Shown here: positions 1-6,742 of the stretch, one piece after another
Layout of the letters: each line of letters opens with the position of its first letter
Position numbering within the stretch: the stretch's first letter is position 1
From: Deltaproteobacteria bacterium RBG_13_49_15
Lineage (GTDB): Bacteria > Desulfobacterota > Desulfobacteria > Desulfobacterales > UBA2156
DNA: 17,275 nucleotides
Direction: 5' to 3'
Assembly: GCA_001797695.1 (NCBI GenBank)
Contig: MGQD01000107.1
Span: forward strand, 20,479 to 37,753
Position numbers and translations under genes: made by a program
Notes under the pieces: model-generated
Told to the model about the DNA's origin: nothing
Databases searched by the model: none
What the model saw: the letters and a program-made list of their open reading frames with translations, nothing else

Positions 1-1
1 T

Positions 2-757
2 GCCGGAAGGCTTGGCTGATGGAGCGCCGGCAGGTGTGGTTGTAGGAGCGCCGGCAGGTGTGGCCGATGGAGCGCCGGCAATCGAAGCACCGGATGGAAC
101 ACCGGATGGAGCAGTGGCGGGGGTTCCTGCAGCGGCAGGCGGAGCAGCTACAGGAGGTGCACCCGGTTTTCCGGCGGCAATCGGCGGGGCTGCTGAAGGG
201 GCAGCTTTAACCGTAACCGCTGTTGGGGGGGCTGCCGGCGCCGGAGCTGGGGCCGGAGCGGCAGCAGGAACAGGGGCTGCTGCAATCGGGGCTGCGGAGA
301 TTTCTTTAAGGGCGATATTCAGACAGATGTTGGGGAAAATGAACTCATATCTTTTTCCCTCATGTAAAAGTTCCATACGATATGCCTTAAATGGGGCTTT
401 CCCTTCCCATTTGACATTTTTTAAAACGAACGGTCTATTCTTTTTCTTGAAGATCATCCACAGAAATGTATCACCCGGCTGGATTTTGATCTCTTCCGGT
501 TTAGAGGTCTCTAAATTTTTCATGAACGGTTTAAACAGGTTGCCGCTTCCGGCTTTAGCAAATCCGCCCTGGACATCTTTTTCGTATTTTTTTAAAATCG
601 GATAAATTGCTTCGGCTTTGAGATTTTTAACCGGGTAAAAAGGGCTCTTTCCCAGGGTTTTAAGCTTGATTTCGGCACGAACGGCGGTGGGGGCGATGCC
701 CGAAAAGAAACAAACGATAAAGACGGCAACTGTGACGGCAAAGAGCTTGAATTTCAT
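2..757 (-). CDS. Secreted protein with Pro/Ala-rich repeat tail, unknown function (partial, C-terminus off the window)
   Basis: Reading the minus strand from the ATG at 757 gives 252 open codons to the window edge with no stop. The start is well supported: AGGAGG lies 5 nt upstream, and a TTGACT-N17-TAAGAT promoter lies about 72 nt further up. The N-terminus (MKFKLFAVTVAVFIVCFFSG) is a signal peptide with likely cleavage after AVRA at residue 28. The one Cys in the hydrophobic core does not form a lipobox, so export to the periplasm or beyond is expected rather than lipoprotein anchoring. Residues about 29-153 look like a compact domain rich in Lys and aromatic residues (for example FLWMIFKKKNRPFVLKNVKWEG). 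From about residue 155 the protein turns into a low-complexity Ala/Pro/Thr/Gly tail ending in 8-residue repeats of the TPAGAPxx type. Such tails often span the cell wall or link domains, so another domain may follow outside the window. I do not recognise the folded domain. Existence of the gene is well supported; function is open. Confidence 0.85.
   Translation of the reverse strand, partial: MKFKLFAVTVAVFIVCFFSGIAPTAVRAEIKLKTLGKSPFYPVKNLKAEAIYPILKKYEKDVQGGFAKAGSGNLFKPFMKNLETSKPEEIKIQPGDTFLWMIFKKKNRPFVLKNVKWEGKAPFKAYRMELLHEGKRYEFIFPNICLNIALKEISAAPIAAAPVPAAAPAPAPAPAAPPTAVTVKAAPSAAPPIAAGKPGAPPVAAPPAAAGTPATAPSGVPSGASIAGAPSATPAGAPTTTPAGAPSAKPSG
21..80. repeat. 24-bp tandem repeat inside the Pro/Ala-rich tail
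   Basis: The 12-mer GGAGCGCCGGCA recurs at 21, 45 and 69, exactly 24 bp apart. The first two units agree over about 19 bases (GGAGCGCCGGCAGGTGTGG) before diverging. On the coding (minus) strand this gives an 8-residue period, TPAGAPTT then TPAGAPSA, with a degenerate copy (IAGAPSA) nearer the N-terminus. The register keeps the reading frame, so copy number can change without breaking the gene. More copies may continue beyond position 1. Confidence 0.8.
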
Positions 758-762
758 TATTT

Positions 763-768
763 CCTCCT
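763..768 (-). promoter_or_regulatory. Ribosome binding site of the secreted repeat protein
   Basis: The minus strand carries a full AGGAGG consensus with 5 nt to the ATG at 757. It fixes the start of the left-edge gene and argues against the other open frames in this stretch. Confidence 0.85.
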
Positions 769-835
769 AAATTTTGGCCCTCTATTTTTAAACCGCAGCG
801 CAAAGCAAAGACGGCTCGTTTCCTTAACGTAAGCC

Positions 836-864
836 ATCTTATTGACAATTTTTCTGTAAGTCAA
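836..864 (-). promoter_or_regulatory. Candidate sigma-70 promoter for the secreted repeat protein
   Basis: On the minus strand TTGACT (864-859) and TAAGAT (841-836) are separated by 17 bp. Transcription would start near 829 and give a leader of about 70 nt before the ATG at 757. The -35 matches 5 of 6 and the -10 matches 4 of 6 consensus bases. It overlaps a plus-strand promoter-like pair, so the two could compete or share an operator. Confidence 0.5.
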
Positions 865-870
865 TATTGA
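842..870 (+). promoter_or_regulatory. Candidate plus-strand promoter overlapping the divergent one
   Basis: TTGACA (842-847) and TATTGA (865-870) lie 17 bp apart and point towards the tRNA gene. ATTGAC (841-846) and GTCAAT (860-865) form an inverted repeat, which is why both strands show a -35-like box. This may therefore be an operator or a chance result of the symmetry rather than a true second promoter. Confidence 0.3.
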
Positions 871-963
871 GTTTAAGTTATTTTTAAAATAAGAAGACAA
901 TAAAAAACCCGGGTTTGGATACTTCTTTAACGAGCGGCATCTTATTCGGGTAGGTAAAAAATA

Positions 964-993
964 TTGACAAAAGGGAATATCCGATGTTAAGGT
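964..993 (+). promoter_or_regulatory. Candidate promoter of the tRNA-Gly gene
   Basis: A perfect TTGACA -35 box (964-969) is followed after 18 bp by TAAGGT (988-993), which keeps the three most conserved -10 positions (T1, A2, T6). The predicted start near 1000 lies a few bases before the mature tRNA 5' end at 1007, a usual arrangement for a tRNA with a short 5' leader. Confidence 0.5.
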
Positions 994-1006
994 TAAAAAT
1001 AATTGA

Positions 1007-1082
1007 GCGGGCATAGCTCAGCTGGTAGAGTACAAGCTTCCCAAGCTTGGTGTCGCGAGTTCGAATCTCGTTGCCCGCTCCA
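1007..1082 (+). tRNA. tRNA-Gly (anticodon CCC), CCA encoded
   Basis: A complete cloverleaf can be drawn over 76 nt. The acceptor stem GCGGGCA (1007-1013) pairs with TGCCCGC (1072-1078), followed by discriminator T and a genome-encoded CCA (1080-1082). The D stem is GCTC/GAGT with one wobble pair. The anticodon stem CAAGC/GCTTG encloses the loop TTCCCAA, giving anticodon CCC at 1040-1042. The T arm is GCGAG-TTCGAAT-CTCGT. The anticodon reads GGG glycine codons. The gene stands alone between a strong -35 box and the rimP leader. Confidence 0.96.
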
Positions 1083-1227
1083 CAGATGTCCGTCTTTTCA
1101 TTATTGACGCAGAAGCGGCTTTGGTAGAGCTGTAACGAATGTGCAGGCGGTTAAGTTTTTTTGTGCAAGGTTAATTTGATGATGATTTAACGGTTTTCAA
1201 CACAAAGGATCTACCAGAATGAAAAGA

Positions 1228-1251
1228 AGCGGGCGAAAGCCCGTTTTTTTT
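1228..1251 (+). terminator. Intrinsic terminator or attenuator before rimP
   Basis: CGGGC (1230-1234), a GAAA tetraloop and GCCCG (1239-1243) form a stable hairpin followed directly by eight T residues (1244-1251). It lies about 145 nt after the tRNA and only 26 nt before the apparent rimP start. It could end the tRNA transcript, or act as an attenuator controlling entry into the rimP-nusA-infB operon, since I see no clear promoter between the hairpin and rimP. Confidence 0.8.
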
Positions 1252-1277
1252 GTTTCCGGAGAAAGCGTATAGATATC

Positions 1278-1811
1278 GTGAAACAAAAAAGAGTTAAAAA
1301 AAAAGATCGATACCCCGGAACACGATTTTTTGCCGTGACTCAGATTGATATTATTGAAACGGTTAAGGAACTGGCCAGGCCGTTGTGCGATGAAGGAGGG
1401 GTCAAGTTGTTGCATGTTGAATTTCAGCGGGAGCCGGGAGGTAAAACCCTTCGATTGTATATTGATAAAGCAGGAGGCGTTAAGCTGGATGACTGTGTGA
1501 ATATCAGCAGGCAATTGAGCGATATTCTTGATGTCAATTTTGAAACAAAAGGCTCGTACCGGCTCGAAGTTTCATCGCCCGGAACTGAACCCCCGTTGCA
1601 AGAAAAAGAGGAATTTAAAATGCACATCGGGCGGACGATAAAGATCCGGGTTTCCCAGCCGATATGTGGCCAAAAAAACATTAAAGGCATCTTAAAAGAC
1701 GTTTCCGAGCATACGATAACTCTCGTAAAAGATGGTAAAACCGTTGCTGTTCCATTTAGTGAGATGGTCAGAGCGCGGCTTGTCGAAAATAGCGGAGAGA
1801 ATACATGTTAA
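1278..1811 (+). CDS. rimP: Ribosome maturation factor RimP
   Basis: RimP is a cytoplasmic factor for 30S subunit maturation. The protein shows the family signature in the first domain (LLHVEFQREPGGKTLRLYIDKAGG, split here by position: VEFQREPGGKTLRLYID at about residues 50-66), then DCVNISRQLSDILD, and YRLEVSSPGTEPPL at about 92-105, which is the most conserved RimP segment. An SH3-like C-terminal domain follows. The start is uncertain. The GTG at 1278 adds a basic N-terminal stretch not usual in the family, while a GTG at 1335 would start close to the normal family position (VTQIDIIETV). Neither has a convincing Shine-Dalgarno sequence. The stop overlaps the nusA start by 7 bp, so translation is probably coupled. 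It is the first gene of the translation operon and follows the hairpin at 1228-1251. Confidence 0.93.
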   Translation: MKQKRVKKKDRYPGTRFFAVTQIDIIETVKELARPLCDEGGVKLLHVEFQREPGGKTLRLYIDKAGGVKLDDCVNISRQLSDILDVNFETKGSYRLEVSSPGTEPPLQEKEEFKMHIGRTIKIRVSQPICGQKNIKGILKDVSEHTITLVKDGKTVAVPFSEMVRARLVENSGENTC

Positions 1812-3205
1812 TATCAGACATCAAGCGGATCATAGACCAAGTAAGCCGGGATAAAGGAATCGACCGAAAAATTCTTATCAAGGCGTTGGAAGAAGCCCTG
1901 AAATCGGCTGCCAGAAAAAAACTTGGAAACAAAGCCGAGATCGAGGTCCATTACAGCGACGAGACTGGAGAGATCGAAGTATTCCAATTCAAAGACGTGG
2001 CGGAAGTCATTACAGAACCCGATTTGCAGATTGCTCTCAACGAGGGACGCAAGCTGGATCCGGAATGCGAAATCGGGGACAGTATAGGTACCAAAATGGA
2101 CGCCACCACATTTGGTCGAATTGCCGCTCAATCGGCCAAACAGGTGATCATTCAGAAGATGAAGGACGCGGAAAGGGATGCCGTATATACCGGCTTCATC
2201 GACCGAAAAGGAGAAATCATCAACGGGATCGTCCAGCGGGTCGATAGAAATGATATCGTGGTTAACTTGGGTCAGACGGAAGGAGTTCTTCCGGGCCGCG
2301 AACAAATTCCGAAGGAAACCTATCGTCGGGGCGATCGCATCAGAGCCTTTATTAAAGATGTGCTCTATGAATCGCGGGGCCCTCAAGTCGTGCTGTCGAG
2401 GACTCATGAACATTTTTTAATTGCTCTGTTTAGGACTGAAGTCCCTGAAATCAGCGATGGGATCGTTAAGATTATGGGAGCGACGCGAGAACCCGGCAGC
2501 CGCGCGAAAATCGCAGTTTCATCCGGAGATTCGGATATCGATCCGGTGGGCGCGTGTGTGGGAATGAAAGGAAGCCGAGTTCAGAACGTGGTGCAGGAGT
2601 TAAGAGGGGAGAAAATCGATATTATCCCATGGCATGTGGATGCGGCCAAATTCGTTTGTAACGCCTTGGCGCCGGCGGAGATTTCGCGCGTCATCATCGA
2701 TGAAGAAAATCGCATCATGGAAGTGATTGTTCCGGATGAATTTCTTTCCATCGCCATTGGAAAGCGGGGGCAGAATGTTCGTCTCGCCTCGAAACTTACC
2801 GGGTGGCATCTTGATGTTATCAGTGAAACGCGGTATAGCCAGGCAATGAAAGAGGGGTACGATTCCCTGATTGCATTGCCGGGCGTCGATATGGGTTTGG
2901 CGGACACCCTATATGAGAAAGGATTTTTTTCGGCTGAAGAACTCAGCAAGGCGTCAGCCGATGACCTTATCCAAATCCGGGGCATAGATCATGATAAGGC
3001 CGATAGTCTTGTCAAGAGCGCAAAGAGTGCGGTCGCTCAGTTAAAACAAAGAGAGGTAGAATTAACAACGCCTCATTCAGAAGATACGGAACAAAACGGT
3101 TCGACGCCTGCACAAGGAGAGATCTCAGAGAAAAATAGTGTCGCCGAGGAGCAACAGGCGGCGCCATCGGAGAACATCGAAATCACTCCTATGAGAGAAG
3201 AATAA
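1805..3205 (+). CDS. nusA: Transcription termination/antitermination factor NusA
   Basis: NusA binds RNA polymerase and nascent RNA and modulates pausing, termination and rRNA antitermination. The 466-residue protein has the N-terminal RNAP-binding domain (about 1-125), an S1 domain (about 135-200, with GIVQRVDRNDIVVNLGQTEG), KH1 with GMKGSR at 253-258, and KH2 with GKRGQN at 319-324. After these comes a single helix-hairpin-helix unit (about 355-405, LIALPGVDMG and IRGIDHDKAD) and an acidic, Glu/Ser-rich tail of about 50 residues. The tail is low complexity and probably disordered. The ATG at 1805 overlaps the rimP end. The order rimP-nusA-infB is conserved across bacteria, but here no ylxR gene separates nusA from infB. 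Confidence 0.97.
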   Translation: MLISDIKRIIDQVSRDKGIDRKILIKALEEALKSAARKKLGNKAEIEVHYSDETGEIEVFQFKDVAEVITEPDLQIALNEGRKLDPECEIGDSIGTKMDATTFGRIAAQSAKQVIIQKMKDAERDAVYTGFIDRKGEIINGIVQRVDRNDIVVNLGQTEGVLPGREQIPKETYRRGDRIRAFIKDVLYESRGPQVVLSRTHEHFLIALFRTEVPEISDGIVKIMGATREPGSRAKIAVSSGDSDIDPVGACVGMKGSRVQNVVQELRGEKIDIIPWHVDAAKFVCNALAPAEISRVIIDEENRIMEVIVPDEFLSIAIGKRGQNVRLASKLTGWHLDVISETRYSQAMKEGYDSLIALPGVDMGLADTLYEKGFFSAEELSKASADDLIQIRGIDHDKADSLVKSAKSAVAQLKQREVELTTPHSEDTEQNGSTPAQGEISEKNSVAEEQQAAPSENIEITPMREE

Positions 3206-3321
3206 ACAGCATTGATCGGCTGCGGACAAACATGCCTTAAACAGGGCTGCATGTTCCGAATCCGGGAATCATCTGAGAAAGAAGTACCCATAGATGACAG
3301 TGACGCACATGAGGGGGGTGG
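3206..3321 (+). other. nusA-infB spacer with an inverted repeat; ylxR absent
   Basis: This 116-bp spacer contains no convincing ORF. AACATGC (3229-3235) and GCATGTT (3249-3255) form a 7-bp stem with a 13-nt loop, without a following T-run. The spacer ends in a G-rich ribosome binding site, GAGGGGGG at 3311-3318, 3 nt before the infB ATG. In many bacteria ylxR (DUF448) and sometimes an L7Ae-like gene lie here; neither is visible, and I cannot identify any remnant. Confidence 0.5.
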
Positions 3322-6045
3322 ATGGCAAAAATCAGGATATATGAGCTTGCCAGAGATCTGAACATGACCAACAAGGCGCTTATGGAAAAGCTGGAAGAGA
3401 TGGAAATCCCTGTGAGCAGCCATATGGGTTCTCTGGATTCGGAACTTGCCGAAGGGATTAAAGCACGAATTCTTGGTCGCAAAGCCGAAGATGTCGAAGA
3501 GACACGTGTCAGACCGACCGTCATTCGCAGGAGAAAGAAGAAATTCCCGCTTGAGACAATGGAAGAGGAGATCGCCCCGGAAATCGAAGTGCCTGCCGAA
3601 ACTCAGGTATTGCCGGAAGAGAAATTCCCGCCTGAAGAGTTGATTATCAGTCAGGAAGCTCCTGTCGCTTTGGAGGCGCAGGCGGCCGGTGAGCGCGCTG
3701 CCGAAGAGTTGCCGATTGTTGAAGAATCGACGCCTGCTGTTAAGATACTCCAGGCCGAAAAGAAGGGTGAGAAGCCTCGGGTTGAGGGAGCTTTTGCTGA
3801 ACCACTGGAACAGGTGCAAACCGTTCTGCCCGAAGCCACCCCTGCCCGGCCGCCGACCACCGTTGAAACGAAAATCGTAAAGCCTAAAAAGGGAAAAAAG
3901 AAGAAAGATAAAGAAATACCGGCAAAAATCATCCGTCTTCCCGAATTCGCCAAAGCTGAAACAAAAGTTGAGGAAAAGATCGAGAAAAAAACGCCGGAAC
4001 TGAAAATCGAGAAGACGTTCGAGCTGAAAAAAGTCGTTGCGGAAATTAAGACGGTGGAAGAAGAGGAAGCCTCGGAGAAGGATAAAAAGAAAAAAAAGGT
4101 TAAAAAGGGGGCCGACGAAGATTTTAAAGACAGGAAGTTCTTCAAGAAAAAAATCTCCTTTCTGAAAAAGGAAGTCGTTGAAGGTTCTGATCTCTATGCA
4201 GAAAGACCGAGGGCGCTGAAGGCGAAAAAAGCGGTATTGGCCAAAGCGGCGATCAAGGGATTGAAGCCTCAGATCACAGTCCCCAAAGCGATAAAAAGAA
4301 GGTTTAAAATCGATGAAACCATCGTTCTTTCAGACCTGGCGCGGCGGATGGGAATTAAAGCCGCAGATCTGATCAGGAAGCTCATGACGCTGGGGGTTAT
4401 GGGAACAGTAAACCAAACGGTGGATTTTGAAACAGCATCCCTCGTGGCTTCGGAATTCAACTACGAGGTGGAGAAGGCGACGTTTGAGGAAGAATCGATT
4501 ATTAAAGCCGAAGAAGGTGATCCGGAAAAGAAAGTCCACAGACCTCCGGTGGTCACTATTATGGGACATGTGGATCATGGAAAAACATCCCTCCTGGATA
4601 CAATCCGAAAAACCCGGGTCACCGAAGCCGAGGCGGGAGGGATCACCCAGCACATCGGAGCGTACCATGTTTCAACGGAAAAAGGGCAGATCGTTTTTTT
4701 GGATACTCCGGGCCATGAGGCTTTTACCGCCATGCGGGCCAGGGGCGCCAAGGTTACGGATCTGGTAATTTTGGTGGTTGCTGCTGATGACGGCGTAATG
4801 CCGCAGACCATTGAAGCGATCAATCATGCAAAAGCGGCCGGGGTCTCCATTATCGTCGCCGTCAATAAAATCGACAAGCCCAATGCGGATCCGGAAAGGA
4901 TTAAACGGCAGCTTGGTGAACTCGGGCTTCTTCCTGAAGAGTGGGGAGGGGATACCATATTTCTTCAAGTATCAGCGAAGATGAACCAGGGGATTGACGA
5001 CCTGCTGGAGATGATTTTACTTCAGGCGGAAGTGCTGGATTTAAAGGCGGATCCGGAAAAACATGCCCGGGGGCATGTCATTGAGGCCAAACTGGATGCG
5101 GGAAGAGGACCCGCGGCAACCGTGCTTGTGCAGGAGGGAACCTTGCATACGGGCGAATCCGTCGTGTGCGGCATCCACCACGGGAAGATCCGTGCCATGC
5201 ATGACGACCGGGGGGTTCTTGTGGAAAAAGCGACCCCTTCCATTCCAGTGGAAATACTCGGTTTATCCGGCGTTCCAATGGCCGGAGATGAATTCATGGT
5301 GTTTGATGACGATAAGGTTGCTAAAGAACTCAGTATCTACCGCAGTCAGAAACAGCGTTCAAAGGAGCTGGCCAAGACGAGCCGCATGAGCCTCGAAAAA
5401 CTTTTCGAGAAAATGAAGGAAGGTGCGGTCAAGGATCTCAATCTGATCATCAAGGCCGATGTCCATGGCTCGATTGAGGCCCTCAGGGACTCCCTGGTTA
5501 AGCTCTCCAATGAAGAAGTGAAGATAACCGTAATTCATTCCGCAACCGGTTCGATTGTCGAATCGGACATTTCCCTGGCAGCGGTCTCGGACGCCATCAT
5601 CATCGGATTTAACGTGCGGCCGACGCAAAAAGCGATCGAATTGGCGAACGAAGAAAATGTAGATATCCGCTATTACGATGTCATTTACCATGTGATCAAG
5701 GATATGAAGGATGCCATCGTCGGAATGATGGCGTCCACCTTTGAAGAGCGGGTATTGGGTCGTGCAGAAGTCAGGCAGGTCTTCCATATCCCAAAAGTCG
5801 GGAGCATTGCCGGATGTCATGTCACGGACGGAAAAATTGAAAGGGGAGGACAGATAAGGCTGGTCAGGGACGGCGTGGTTTACCACACCGGAAAAATTTC
5901 TTCTCTGAAGCGATACAAGGATGATGTCAAAGAAGTGATGAGCGGCTATGAATGCGGGATCGGAATTGAGAACTATAACGATATCAAGGTGGGAGATGTT
6001 GTCGAGTGTTTTTACCTTGAGGAGATAAAGCCTGAAATCACCTGA
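3322..6045 (+). CDS. infB: Translation initiation factor IF-2
   Basis: IF-2 is the GTPase that places fMet-tRNA on the 30S subunit and promotes subunit joining. An IF2_N subdomain opens the 907-residue protein (about 2-50, IRIYELARDLNMTNKALMEKL). A long highly charged Lys/Glu/Pro linker follows (about 55-300), then a second IF2_N-like domain (about 325-380, DETIVLSDLARRMGIKAADL). The G domain has GHVDHGKT at 415-422, DTPGHE at 461-466, NKID at 515-518 and SAK at about 552. Domains II, III and the fMet-tRNA-binding domain IV complete the protein (GRAEVRQVF near 811, ending in VECFYLEEIKPEIT). The ATG at 3322 has a strong G-rich Shine-Dalgarno sequence. Length is close to the long enterobacterial form. 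Confidence 0.98.
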   Translation: MAKIRIYELARDLNMTNKALMEKLEEMEIPVSSHMGSLDSELAEGIKARILGRKAEDVEETRVRPTVIRRRKKKFPLETMEEEIAPEIEVPAETQVLPEEKFPPEELIISQEAPVALEAQAAGERAAEELPIVEESTPAVKILQAEKKGEKPRVEGAFAEPLEQVQTVLPEATPARPPTTVETKIVKPKKGKKKKDKEIPAKIIRLPEFAKAETKVEEKIEKKTPELKIEKTFELKKVVAEIKTVEEEEASEKDKKKKKVKKGADEDFKDRKFFKKKISFLKKEVVEGSDLYAERPRALKAKKAVLAKAAIKGLKPQITVPKAIKRRFKIDETIVLSDLARRMGIKAADLIRKLMTLGVMGTVNQTVDFETASLVASEFNYEVEKATFEEESIIKAEEGDPEKKVHRPPVVTIMGHVDHGKTSLLDTIRKTRVTEAEAGGITQHIGAYHVSTEKGQIVFLDTPGHEAFTAMRARGAKVTDLVILVVAADDGVMPQTIEAINHAKAAGVSIIVAVNKIDKPNADPERIKRQLGELGLLPEEWGGDTIFLQVSAKMNQGIDDLLEMILLQAEVLDLKADPEKHARGHVIEAKLDAGRGPAATVLVQEGTLHTGESVVCGIHHGKIRAMHDDRGVLVEKATPSIPVEILGLSGVPMAGDEFMVFDDDKVAKELSIYRSQKQRSKELAKTSRMSLEKLFEKMKEGAVKDLNLIIKADVHGSIEALRDSLVKLSNEEVKITVIHSATGSIVESDISLAAVSDAIIIGFNVRPTQKAIELANEENVDIRYYDVIYHVIKDMKDAIVGMMASTFEERVLGRAEVRQVFHIPKVGSIAGCHVTDGKIERGGQIRLVRDGVVYHTGKISSLKRYKDDVKEVMSGYECGIGIENYNDIKVGDVVECFYLEEIKPEIT

Positions 6046-6077
6046 TCGGAACGCACTGATTCGGAGAAACCGGCACC

Positions 6078-6365
6078 ATGGTCGTCGGTTATGGAATGAT
6101 CACGTTTAGGATCCACGATTGCCGTTCTTTGAAAGAAAAAAGAAAGGTCGTTAAATCCATTATTGCCGGATTGCAGAATCATTTCAACGCTTCGGTAGCC
6201 GAGGTCGGGGCAAACGATTTGCATCAAAAGGCCGAGATCGGGTTTGCTTTGATAGGTAATGATCACCAGCTTATCAACTCCAAAATCGACAAAATGATCA
6301 ATCTTGCTGATGAGCTTGGGTTGGCCGAGATAATTGATACCGAATCGGAAATTGTCCATTTATGA
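6078..6365 (+). CDS. ylxP: DUF503 / YlxP-like protein
   Basis: This 95-residue protein matches the DUF503 (YlxP) family, which sits between infB and rbfA in many bacteria. Typical features are the N-terminal strand (VVGYGMITFRI), the motif CRSLKEKRKVVKSI at about 14-27, and the central AEVGANDLHQKAEIGFALIG, where most relatives read VAEV-x-x-xD-x-xQ. The fold is a small ferredoxin-like dimer; no defined biochemical role is known to me. Its position suggests a link to ribosome assembly. The ATG at 6078 follows a GGAG about 11 nt upstream. The stop overlaps the rbfA start (ATGA), implying translational coupling. Confidence 0.9.
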   Translation: MVVGYGMITFRIHDCRSLKEKRKVVKSIIAGLQNHFNASVAEVGANDLHQKAEIGFALIGNDHQLINSKIDKMINLADELGLAEIIDTESEIVHL

Positions 6366-6742
6366 GGCCCTTCAAAAGAGCCGATAGAGTCTCGGGCTTG
6401 ATCCAAAAGATCCTTTCAGAAATACTTCAAAAGGATATCAGGGATCCCCGTCTTCACATGGTGACCATCACGCGTGTGAAGATATCTTCGGACCTGAAGT
6501 TTGCCAGGGTCTATTTTTCCACGGCAGGCGGGGAAAAGAGCAGAGAAGAGGCGATCCTGGGCTTTCAAACCGCGCTGGGATTCCTCAAAAGAGCCCTTGC
6601 CCCTAGACTGGGTTTACGATACATGCCGGATTTGAAATTTTCCTTTGATGAGTCATTTGACTATGCATCGCGGATACACCGAATACTCGAATCGATTAAA
6701 GGAGAGAATGGGACCGATTATCCAAAAACTGAGGAAAAGTAA
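6362..6742 (+). CDS. rbfA: 30S ribosome-binding factor RbfA
   Basis: RbfA helps 16S rRNA 5'-end processing and late 30S assembly. The 126-residue protein begins with the family pattern MRPFKRADRVSGLIQKILSE. It contains the conserved DPRLHMVTITRVKISSDLKFARVYFS (as separate blocks DPRLHMVTITRV at about 28-39 and DLKFARVYFS at about 44-53). It ends with the LRYMPDLKFSFDESFDYASRI block that closes the KH-like fold. Length is normal. The start overlaps the ylxP stop as ATGA and no independent Shine-Dalgarno is visible. The 3' end overlaps the likely nrnA start by 35 bp. Confidence 0.96.
   Translation: MRPFKRADRVSGLIQKILSEILQKDIRDPRLHMVTITRVKISSDLKFARVYFSTAGGEKSREEAILGFQTALGFLKRALAPRLGLRYMPDLKFSFDESFDYASRIHRILESIKGENGTDYPKTEEK

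Noticed and set aside
12..605. Plus-strand open frame of 197 codons, Gly/Ala-rich
   Set aside because: It is the antisense of the Pro/Ala-rich tail of the minus-strand gene. It has no ribosome binding site, and its low-complexity part mirrors the repeat codons.
905..916. 12-bp perfect palindrome AAACCCGGGTTT
   Set aside because: It has no loop and no T-run, so it is not a terminator. A single short palindrome in an AT-rich gap gives no basis for calling an operator.
660..1014. Two minus-strand open frames (660-848 and 757-1014)
   Set aside because: They run in other frames through the promoter, the ribosome binding site and the start of the real gene at 757, and show no family resemblance or start signals.
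1104..1130. TTGACG with TAGAGC as a promoter for rimP
   Set aside because: The spacer is only 15 bp and the -10 match is poor, so I did not list it, although some promoter may exist between the tRNA and rimP.
3073..3819. Minus-strand open frame of 248 codons across the nusA end and infB start
   Set aside because: It is antisense to two certain genes, and its Phe/Leu/Ser/Arg-rich composition is what Lys/Glu-rich coding DNA gives on the opposite strand.
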